This document shows, one piece after another, positions 1 to 7,241 of a stretch of DNA of 64,000 bases; positions within the stretch are counted from its first letter, which is position 1, and the number at the start of each line of letters is the position of its first letter. Under the pieces are notes generated by a model, which had not been told where the DNA came from, did not search any database, and was given only the letters and a program-made list of their open reading frames with translations. The stretch lies in the NCBI GenBank assembly GCA_040223695.1, contig JAVKFU010000018.1, forward strand, positions 372,001-436,000. The letters run 5' to 3'. The DNA is from Deltaproteobacteria bacterium (lineage in GTDB: Bacteria > Desulfobacterota_D > UBA1144 > Nemesobacterales > UBA2774). A program made the translations under genes and the position numbers.

Positions 1-1039
1 CGCAGTTCTCAGAAAACAGAGCCTGCTGGGCGATGCGATGTCGCATGCAGCACTTCCCGGTATCGCGCTCGCCTTTCTACTCACCGGCAGCAAGATGTCC
101 ATTGTGCTGATTTTAGGAGCCGCAATCGCCGGATGGATCGCCACTATCTTTATCATGAGCATCGTAAACAGCACGAGGGTCAAATATGACTCGGCGCTTG
201 GAATGGTTTTATCCGTTTTTTTCGGGTTCGGACTCGTGCTTTTAACAATTATTCAGAAAAGACCCGATGCGACGCAGGCCGGTCTGGATAAATTCCTCTT
301 CGGTCAGGCGGCTGCCCTTCTCGAGCGAGATGTAATAACGATGGGTATTCTGGGAGCTGTCGCGATAACAATGGTCTTGATTTTCTGGAAGGAATTTAAG
401 CTGCTCAGTTTCGACCCGGATTTCGGAGCAACTCTCGGATTCCCTATCAGAATTCTCGACATATTACTCACGACTTTGATAGTAGTCGCAATAGTGCTCG
501 GGCTTCAAACGGTAGGGGTGGTTCTGATGAGCGCCATGATAGTGGCGCCCGCGGCTTCTGCAAGGCAGTGGACCGATAATCTCGGAATAATGATAATTCT
601 CTCTTCGTTTTTCGGGGCGCTGGCCGGTATCAGCGGAGCTGTTCTCAGCGCAAGCGTTCCGCGACTTCCGACAGGGCCTACTATTGTTCTCTCCGTGAGC
701 GCAATAGTGTTTGTCTCTTTTTTAACAGCTCCCCGAAGGGGGCTTCTATGGAAATGGTTCCGGGAGCGAAAGAACAGGGGCAGGCTCCGGCTCGAGGGAA
801 TACTGGAAGACCTCTATTCGCTCGCGCTGAGCCACGAAAATCCGGAACACGCGCATTCGGTTTCTGTGCTCAGGCTGATGAGCGGCGGGAAGGGAGGAGT
901 GGAAAAGAGCCTCGATATCTTGAGAGAAAGAGGCCTTGTGCGTCTGGTAAGACCCGGGGAATGGGCGCTTACGAAAACTGGTATCTCGGAAGCCGAAAAA
1001 ATGATCGAATTACGGAAGGGTGAAACAAGTGAATATTGA
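1..1039 (+). CDS. Metal ABC transporter permease (ZnuB/MntB, ABC-3 family), 5' truncated by window edge
   Basis: This is an inner-membrane permease subunit of a Zn/Mn-type ABC importer. The reading frame is already open at base 2 and encodes the family signature 'SLLGDAMSHAALPGIA', so the true start lies upstream of the window. Several hydrophobic segments follow, with the conserved 'GVVLMSAMIVAPAASARQ' stretch about residue 165 counted from the first in-window ATG at 38. The last ~80 residues are hydrophilic and resemble a DtxR-type winged helix (repeats of helix-turn-helix-like 'SLDILRERGLVRLV'); this extension is known on some MntB-like permeases. The gene overlaps the next permease by 20 bp, so the two are co-transcribed. 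The ATPase and binding protein are presumably upstream. The metal cannot be decided from sequence. Confidence 0.88.
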   Translation, partial: AVLRKQSLLGDAMSHAALPGIALAFLLTGSKMSIVLILGAAIAGWIATIFIMSIVNSTRVKYDSALGMVLSVFFGFGLVLLTIIQKRPDATQAGLDKFLFGQAAALLERDVITMGILGAVAITMVLIFWKEFKLLSFDPDFGATLGFPIRILDILLTTLIVVAIVLGLQTVGVVLMSAMIVAPAASARQWTDNLGIMIILSSFFGALAGISGAVLSASVPRLPTGPTIVLSVSAIVFVSFLTAPRRGLLWKWFRERKNRGRLRLEGILEDLYSLALSHENPEHAHSVSVLRLMSGGKGGVEKSLDILRERGLVRLVRPGEWALTKTGISEAEKMIELRKGETSEY

Positions 1040-2150
1040 GCAGTTTGAAGTTCAGATTATAGCGTCTCTAGTAGCGGTTACCTGCGCGATACCCGGAGTG
1101 TTTCTGGTTTTGCGCAGAATGGCTATGATGAGCGACGCTATAAGTCACGCTATTCTATTAGGTATAGTACTCGCATTCTTCGTCGTACAAGACATATCAT
1201 CCCCGATTCTTATCATAGGGGCGGCACTGAGCGGGGTTCTCACCGTGAGTCTGGTTGAGCTGCTTAACAAAACCGGGCTTGTGCGGGAAGATGCCTCGAT
1301 AGGTCTTGTCTTTCCCCTTTTATTTAGTATCGGAGTGATTCTGATCGCGCGCTACGCGTGGAACATACACTTGGACGTTCACGCAGTTTTACTGGGCGAG
1401 CTAGCCTTTGCGCCTTTTGACCGTTTAATTATCGGCGGCCACGATTTCGGGCCGAAATCGATGTACGTTATGGGATCGATACTGGCCCTTAACCTTGTTT
1501 TCATTACCCTGTTTTATAAAGAGCTTAAAGTCGCGACTTTCGACGCGGGACTAGCAGCCGCGCTCGGTTTTTATCCCGGACTCATACATTACGGACTCAT
1601 GGGCCTCGTGTCCGTCACTGCCGTCGGGGCGTTCGACGCTGTGGGTTCGATACTGGTCGTGGCTCTCATGATAGCGCCTCCGGCTGCTTCTTACCTCCTG
1701 ACCGACAAGCTGTCGAACATGATAATTTTTAGCGCGGTGATCGGGGTGATCAGTGCGGTCTCTGGATTCTGGGTTGCAATACTGCTCGATGCGAACATAG
1801 CGGGCTCGATGGCTACTATGTCGGGAGTTATATTTATTTTCGTATTTCTACTCGCTCCCGAAAGGGGACTGATCGCACTTGCAAGAAGGAGGTCGCGTCA
1901 GAGATGGGAATTTGCCGGGAGGGTGCTTGCGATACATCTCCTTAACCATGAAGGGACCCCCGAAGAAGACCGGGAATCGCGGATAGAGCATCTTGAGGAA
2001 ACTCTCAGATGGAATGAAAGGTTTGCTAGGGGCGTGATCGGACGTTCTGTAAAGCGGGGTATGATTCTTGCCCATGACGGGCGCTTGAAGCTTACTGATG
2101 AGGGCAGGGAATTCGCCGGTAAATCGGCGGCGGACGAGTATATTAATTAA
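1020..2150 (+). CDS. Metal ABC transporter permease (ZnuB/MntB, ABC-3 family), second subunit
   Basis: Second permease of the importer, 376 residues. The GTG at 1020 opens the frame; a second GTG at 1029 gives a start closer to relatives and cannot be excluded. The N-terminal part has the family motif 'RRMAMMSDAISHAILLG' near residues 32-48 and about eight hydrophobic segments, with 'VVALMIAPPAASYLLTD' around residue 213. As in the first permease, a C-terminal hydrophilic extension (about residues 290-376) looks like a winged helix. Two paralogous permeases probably form a heterodimer for Mn, Zn or Fe uptake. The stop lies 13 bp from the stop of the convergent TPR gene. Base composition matches the neighbours. 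Confidence 0.88.
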   Translation: MKQVNIEQFEVQIIASLVAVTCAIPGVFLVLRRMAMMSDAISHAILLGIVLAFFVVQDISSPILIIGAALSGVLTVSLVELLNKTGLVREDASIGLVFPLLFSIGVILIARYAWNIHLDVHAVLLGELAFAPFDRLIIGGHDFGPKSMYVMGSILALNLVFITLFYKELKVATFDAGLAAALGFYPGLIHYGLMGLVSVTAVGAFDAVGSILVVALMIAPPAASYLLTDKLSNMIIFSAVIGVISAVSGFWVAILLDANIAGSMATMSGVIFIFVFLLAPERGLIALARRRSRQRWEFAGRVLAIHLLNHEGTPEEDRESRIEHLEETLRWNERFARGVIGRSVKRGMILAHDGRLKLTDEGREFAGKSAADEYIN

Positions 2151-2163
2151 AAGCCTGCGGCGC

Positions 2164-3021
2164 CTAATCCGAAATGTTTTTCTTCTTTAGAAGCTGGAGT
2201 ATAAGGCTTAACAGTATTACACCCTTTGCCCCGTCATCATCTTCCTTCAAAGACTGGATATAATCCATATTATCTTTTACGGTTTCATCGTCGGGAGCTA
2301 TCTGTAAAGCGGTTCTGAGCACTTCCAGCGCCTCGTCGTACCAGCCTTTTTCCGCAAGCGAGAGAGCAAGGGCGTTGTAGGCGGGGATGAATTCGGGGGA
2401 GATTGAAATGATCTCCCTGAATTTCGCGGAAGACTCATCTATCCATCCGAAATCGAAGTAGCAGTTGCCGACCGATAGATGCGCCCACGTATCCGTAGGG
2501 CATATTTCGAGATGTTTCCTGAACTCGTATAGCGCCTCCTTCGTCCAGCCCATATCGAAGAAGCATAGTCCGGTCTGATAGTATATCTCGTCCTTTATGT
2601 AGTCGACATCCATTTCCGAGTTTTGACATTCCTCTAAATAATGAAGCGCGTCTTCATAAAGCCCGATTGATCTGTAGGTAAGAGCCATGTGCCATTTTGC
2701 AATCACGTAATCGGGATCGATTTCGAGAGCTTCCTGGAAAGCCCTGAGCGATTCATCGTGCCTGCTCATTCTTGAAAGAGTGATACCTAGCTGCGCCCAG
2801 ACATATGAGTCTCCCGGGTTAAGGTCCACGGCTTTTCTAAAATAAAATACGGAGGCGTTGAAATCCTCCATTGCGTCGTAAGTAAGCGCAAACGAGAGAT
2901 ATACATCCGGATCATGAGGCGCGATTTGTACGGCTTTAGTGAGTTCTTTCAGCGCGTCGTCGAAACGCCCTGCTTCCTTGAAATCGTCGGCCTTATTTAG
3001 TAGCCTGTCCAGCCTTCCCAT
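2164..3021 (-). CDS. TPR-repeat protein
   Basis: A 285-residue protein made of about seven tandem tetratricopeptide repeats; examples are 'AGRFDDALKELTKAVQIAPH' and 'KGWYDEALEVLRTALQIAPD', with the usual W/Y-G-A-P spacing. There is no signal peptide, so it is probably cytoplasmic and acts as a protein-interaction scaffold. A short hydrophobic patch near the C-terminus ('GVILLSLILQLL') could bind a membrane or another helix. The start codon at 3021 is followed by 'MGRLDRLLNKADDFKEAGR', which begins the first repeat directly. It is convergent with the permease gene and stands alone. The partner and pathway are not recognisable. Confidence 0.8.
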   Translation of the reverse strand: MGRLDRLLNKADDFKEAGRFDDALKELTKAVQIAPHDPDVYLSFALTYDAMEDFNASVFYFRKAVDLNPGDSYVWAQLGITLSRMSRHDESLRAFQEALEIDPDYVIAKWHMALTYRSIGLYEDALHYLEECQNSEMDVDYIKDEIYYQTGLCFFDMGWTKEALYEFRKHLEICPTDTWAHLSVGNCYFDFGWIDESSAKFREIISISPEFIPAYNALALSLAEKGWYDEALEVLRTALQIAPDDETVKDNMDYIQSLKEDDDGAKGVILLSLILQLLKKKNISD

Positions 3022-3485
3022 TATTTACTCCGTTTGGATGAGACATCCAAATTGATTAAAGCATATTTGCTGTGATACGAGTTGTCAACAGCCGAAACTT
3101 AATTTATTTATTTTAATTCCGGCTAAAATCGGCGGATTCTCGAATGTAGTCACTCGGTTTGAAAAATACGAAATGACTAAGGGACCTTAGAGCTCTTGCC
3201 TTATCCTCTACTTTAGGACATGAATAGGGCCTCCGTACAGGCCCTGATCTGATGATTAGGTAAATAGACAAATCACAAAATAGGAAGTTCGGCGAATAGG
3301 AATTCGAAAAAGTTTTATTAGCCTGAGTGTGCCGGCCAGAATAATGTGAAACGGTGGGCCGCAGCTGTCGGGAAGTCGGCAATTAATGCGCGTACAAGAG
3401 TTGAGATGAAATAATTGCTTTCAGAGCTCTGCAGCTGTTAATACCGTGCTTGTCTGTGCTTTGAATCGGACCTAGAATTAGGGTT
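3022..3485. other. Intergenic region without a supported gene
   Basis: About 460 bp between two divergently transcribed genes. I see no supported coding sequence; the 89-codon minus-strand frame inside it has no ribosome site and no family resemblance. A 7-bp inverted repeat (AGGGCCT, 6-nt loop, AGGCCCT) lies at 3226-3245 but lacks a T-run, so it is not a convincing terminator. Promoters for both flanking genes should be here, but none stands out. Confidence 0.5.
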
Positions 3486-4076
3486 ATGTGCGGGCGCTCG
3501 AATTCAGATCTGATAAAGAACAACAGAATGTATTCGCTTCTCGAAAGCGGTGAGTCCCTCGTGTGGTCGGGCCGTCCGCAAACCGCAAAGTTGCTGCTCG
3601 TAATAGCGCCTTTAATAATCTTCTCGGTATTCTGGACCGCTATGTCCGCAAGGTGGATATACTCGGCTGCGGGCGATAAAATTCCCGACTTCAGTAACCC
3701 GTCCGACTATTTCGCGCTCTTCGGCGTTCCGTTTGTTCTGATTGGCCTTGTACAGTTCCTGGGCGCATTCTGGTTCTTCGTGAGGATCAAGAGACTTCAT
3801 TACGCTGTGACGGATAAGAAGTTTTTCGTTCTGGACAGGGAAACGGTTCATTCGTTCACCCCTGATGAGCTCTCACGTATGAGGGGGAAGAAGAGTTTCC
3901 TGCGTCCGGGACTTTCCGAGACTTCGGAATATGTAAGCAGGCACTACCCGCACAGCGGGAAACCTAGGGTCAGCGGTATAACATTGGCCGCTTTAATAAT
4001 CGGGTTTTTTACTATTCCGCGATTCAGGGAGGTCAAGGACATGCTCGTAAAGATGAAGAAGAGCGGGCAGGCATGA
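3486..4076 (+). CDS. Membrane protein with bacterial PH-like (YdbS/YdbT-type) features
   Basis: A 196-residue protein with two central hydrophobic helices (about residues 36-57 and 80-103). The helices are followed by a basic segment 'IKRLHYAVTDKKFFVLDR', typical of bacterial pleckstrin-homology (bPH2) proteins. The N-terminal 'LLESGESLVWSGRPQ' is also typical of that family. The C-terminus has another hydrophobic stretch ('ITLAALIIGFFTI'). The function is unknown; relatives are inner-membrane proteins. The start at 3486 has only a weak AGGG upstream, and ATG 3528, just before the conserved part, is a possible alternative. It is a single gene ahead of priA, with 114 bp between them. Confidence 0.6.
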   Translation: MCGRSNSDLIKNNRMYSLLESGESLVWSGRPQTAKLLLVIAPLIIFSVFWTAMSARWIYSAAGDKIPDFSNPSDYFALFGVPFVLIGLVQFLGAFWFFVRIKRLHYAVTDKKFFVLDRETVHSFTPDELSRMRGKKSFLRPGLSETSEYVSRHYPHSGKPRVSGITLAALIIGFFTIPRFREVKDMLVKMKKSGQA

Positions 4077-4190
4077 CCCTTTGCATTTACAATAAGATTT
4101 TTTAATTGTCTTTATCCTGTTAAGATATTGTCTTTGCAAGGGCTTGGTGTTGCGCCGCTTTTCGAAACCAATTAGACTCTCCGAAGTAAA

Positions 4191-6605
4191 ATGAGTGAGA
4201 CAATTCAGGTCGCTGTCCCCATACCGGGGGAAGAGTTCTATCACTACAAATTACCCCTGCATTTGAGGGAGGGAGCCGCGCTGGGCAAGCGCGTGCTCGT
4301 GCCGTTCAGGAACAGGAGGTCCATCGGATTCATCGTCGGGACAGGCGAGCCGCCTCCGGATCTGGAGCTTAGGGAGGTGCTCGACATACTGGACGAGGAG
4401 CCTCTGTTCGATGAAAAAAGGCTCGAATTTCTGAAGTGGGTCGCAAGGTACTACATTTCTTCTCTCGGCATAGTGTTGAAGGCCGCCCACCCGGGGGGGC
4501 TCGGCGTGAGCCTGAAGCGTGTTATGAGGATCACCGGGAACGGCAAGAAAGCACTTCTCAAGGATACGCTTACAGGACACGAAGGCCTTGTGCTCAAGAC
4601 AATTCTGAATTCAGGGGAGATCACGTCTCAAAGACTGCTCAATCTGGTGGAGAATACCTCTAACGAGCTGCTCAACTCGCTCAGGAGACGAAATCTGGTC
4701 GAGTTCGGTTACGAGCTTAAATCGGACCCCAAGGTAAAAACAGAAAAAATCATAGTTGCCGAGAAAGGTATAAGCCTGGAGCATCCTTCGCTCAAGAGAA
4801 AGCACGCAAAGGCCGAGATTATGGAGTTTGTGATTAGCCACGGCAGGGTGCCTCTGGATGACTTGAAGGAGATATTCGGGAATGTGGGACAGCACCTGCC
4901 CTGGCTCGAGAAAAGCGGTTTCTTAAGGATTGAATATGAGGAAGTGACGAGAGACCCGTTTGAGGGTATGGAGATAACGAAGGACAAACCTCCGACGCTG
5001 ACAATAGATCAGGAGATCGCACATAAGAAGATAAATGAGGCTATCCAGGCAGGGGCCTACGCGCCGTTCCTGCTCCACGGGGTTACGGGAAGCGGAAAGA
5101 CAGAGGTTTACCTGCGTGCCATAGAAGAAGTGATGACTTCAGGCGGGGAGGCGATAGTGCTCGTGCCGGAGATATCCCTTACTCCTCTCCTGGTAAAAAG
5201 GTTCAGGGCCAGGTTCGGAAATAAGGTCGCGGTAATTCACAGCGCTCTTTCCGACGGGGAGCGCTTCGACGCATGGCGCATGGCCAGCCGTGGTGAAGTA
5301 AAGGTCATAATAGGCGCGCGCTCCGCTATATTCGCCCCGTTCGGAAATTTAGGGATGATTGTTATAGACGAAGAGCACGAGACTACCTATAAACAGGACG
5401 AGTCGCCGGCCTATAACGCACGGGATCTTGCTCTTGTGCTCGGGAAAATGACGGACTCGGTCGTGGTCCTGGGCTCGGCGACACCTTCTGCTGAATCCTA
5501 TTACAATTCGCTCAAGCATAAATTCGGCTATTTGTCCCTGCCCCTCAGGGTAGAGGACAGGGCTCTTCCGGCGGTGACGGTCGCGGATATGAAATATGAG
5601 GGGGGCGCTGTGTTCTCAGGAAAGCTGAAGGATTCTATGAGGGAGAATTTCGAGCGCGGCAAACAGACGATACTTTTTTTGAACAGGAGGGGTTTTTCCT
5701 CTCTCGTTATTTGCTCCGCGTGCGGCGATATACTCAAGTGCCCCAATTGCAGCGTTTCACTGACCTATCATGCGCGGGACAATTCGGTGAGGTGTCATTT
5801 GTGCGGTCTCTCGGAGAAGCTCGCCGGAAACTGCTCTAGCTGCGGGGAGCCGGTAAGGGGCCTGGGCATGGGGACGCAAAGGGTCGAGGACGAGATAAAG
5901 GCAATACTCCCTCAGGCCGGGGTAGCCCGTATGGACAGGGATACGGTAGCCGGCAAGACAAAGCTGCTCAGGCTCTACGGAAGGCTCGAAAGGGGGGAGA
6001 TAGATGTGCTTATCGGGACGCAGATGGTCGCAAAGGGACACGACCTCCCTGGTGTAACGCTCGTGGGTGTAGTCTTGGCCGATATATCACTGGGCATCCC
6101 GGACTTTCGCTCGGGGGAGAGAACCTTTCAGCTCGTGACGCAGGTTGCCGGAAGAGCGGGCCGTGGGGAGGGGCCGGGGAAGGTTATAGTGCAGACATAT
6201 AATCCTGATCATCCTAGCATCACCTTCGCGGTGAAGCAGGACAGCAAGGGCTTTCTTGAAGAAGAAATCAAACTGCGCGAAGAGCTCGATTATCCACCTT
6301 TCTCGAGACTTGTGAATATAAGATTTACGGGAAGACTCGAGAAGGATACGGGGGATGTTGCTAAAAAGTCGGCAGAGATTGCCAGAAAGCTCCTGTCGAA
6401 GCTAAAGCCAGGCGCTCTGGAGGTACTAGGCCCTTCTCCGTGTCCGGTGAGCAAGATAAGGAACAGGTACAGATTTCAGATGCTCCTGAAATCCTCGAAC
6501 ACGGGCATACTTCACAGTTTTTCGAGGCAGCTTATAAAACTGATTTCAAAGGAAGCGGGGCAGGTGAGGGTTTCCATAGACGTCGATCCGTATAATTTTA
6601 GCTGA
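4191..6605 (+). CDS. priA: Primosomal protein N' (PriA), replication-restart helicase
   Basis: 804 residues, the normal length for PriA, the superfamily 2 helicase that binds abandoned forks and reloads the replisome. The N-terminal 3'-end-binding domain begins 'QVAVPIPGEEFYHYKLP'. Walker A is 'GVTGSGKTEVYL' near residue 296, and the DExH box is 'VIDEEHETTYK' near 391. A zinc-binding insertion with cysteine pairs (CSAC, CPNC, CHLC, CSSC) lies around residues 506-553. Motifs V/VI include 'LIGTQMVAKGHD' and 'QVAGRAGRG'. All key residues are present. It is probably monocistronic: the upstream gap is 114 bp and the downstream gap about 280 bp, with no clear gene in either. Confidence 0.97.
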   Translation: MSETIQVAVPIPGEEFYHYKLPLHLREGAALGKRVLVPFRNRRSIGFIVGTGEPPPDLELREVLDILDEEPLFDEKRLEFLKWVARYYISSLGIVLKAAHPGGLGVSLKRVMRITGNGKKALLKDTLTGHEGLVLKTILNSGEITSQRLLNLVENTSNELLNSLRRRNLVEFGYELKSDPKVKTEKIIVAEKGISLEHPSLKRKHAKAEIMEFVISHGRVPLDDLKEIFGNVGQHLPWLEKSGFLRIEYEEVTRDPFEGMEITKDKPPTLTIDQEIAHKKINEAIQAGAYAPFLLHGVTGSGKTEVYLRAIEEVMTSGGEAIVLVPEISLTPLLVKRFRARFGNKVAVIHSALSDGERFDAWRMASRGEVKVIIGARSAIFAPFGNLGMIVIDEEHETTYKQDESPAYNARDLALVLGKMTDSVVVLGSATPSAESYYNSLKHKFGYLSLPLRVEDRALPAVTVADMKYEGGAVFSGKLKDSMRENFERGKQTILFLNRRGFSSLVICSACGDILKCPNCSVSLTYHARDNSVRCHLCGLSEKLAGNCSSCGEPVRGLGMGTQRVEDEIKAILPQAGVARMDRDTVAGKTKLLRLYGRLERGEIDVLIGTQMVAKGHDLPGVTLVGVVLADISLGIPDFRSGERTFQLVTQVAGRAGRGEGPGKVIVQTYNPDHPSITFAVKQDSKGFLEEEIKLREELDYPPFSRLVNIRFTGRLEKDTGDVAKKSAEIARKLLSKLKPGALEVLGPSPCPVSKIRNRYRFQMLLKSSNTGILHSFSRQLIKLISKEAGQVRVSIDVDPYNFS

Positions 6606-6887
6606 GGGCGGGATGTTCATTCAGCGGATGAGATTCGAGGGAATCATATAATCCTAATTCGTATGCGTGATGTCGGGAAAGGAAAAGGACAGGATTGCCG
6701 CGGTTGATTCTCAACCTGCAATGACGGCACAGGGTTGGACGAGCTACAGAGAGCTCGTAGATACACACTATATATACGAGTGCGAATTAGCTCTACTATA
6801 AACACCGGCCCGTCTTTCTGGTAAAATCTGGTATTCGGGTTTATTATCTTATTTAGATAGTAATAATTCGGACAGAGAGGCTGAATA

Positions 6888-7241
6888 ATGGTTACGAGGC
6901 AGCAAAAGAAAGGGACCGGGCGGCGGAAAGACGGCGGGGAGAAGAAAAGGGGCGGACAGCGGAAAGAGCCCGAGATAAATCTTGCCGACCTCGGAAAGGC
7001 GGGCGAGCATTTTATTGTCGGCGCTACCGAGATGGTTGTAGGCACCGGTTTTGCCATAAAGGGCGTGAAGGAACTTCTGGAGAAAGAAGAGGGGCGGAAA
7101 TTCGTCTGCGAACTGCCGTTTAAGGCCGTCAACAAAGGATTTGATCTGGTCAGGAGGGCCGGGGAGCAGGTTAGAGAGCGGAGAAAGAGCGGAGCCGCGG
7201 GGTCGAGCGGAAAAAGAAACAGGAAAATTGACGTTGAATAA
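6888..7241 (+). CDS. Small basic protein of unknown function, overlaps glnE start
   Basis: 117 residues, very rich in Lys, Arg and Gly at both ends. A central amphipathic helical stretch ('DLGKAGEHFIVGATEMVVG' and 'GVKELLEKEEGRKFVCELPF') resembles helical regulatory or phasin-like proteins, but I recognise no family. A GAGAGG lies 8 bases before the ATG. The stop codon overlaps the predicted TTG start of glnE by 8 bases, so the two genes are translationally coupled. This suggests a role near the glutamine synthetase adenylyltransferase, but that is inference only. The basic tails could bind nucleic acid or acidic partners. Confidence 0.6.
   Translation: MVTRQQKKGTGRRKDGGEKKRGGQRKEPEINLADLGKAGEHFIVGATEMVVGTGFAIKGVKELLEKEEGRKFVCELPFKAVNKGFDLVRRAGEQVRERRKSGAAGSSGKRNRKIDVE

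Noticed and set aside
3113-3382. 89-codon minus-strand frame in the 3 kb spacer
   Set aside because: No ribosome site and unlike any protein; A+T-rich spacer by appearance.
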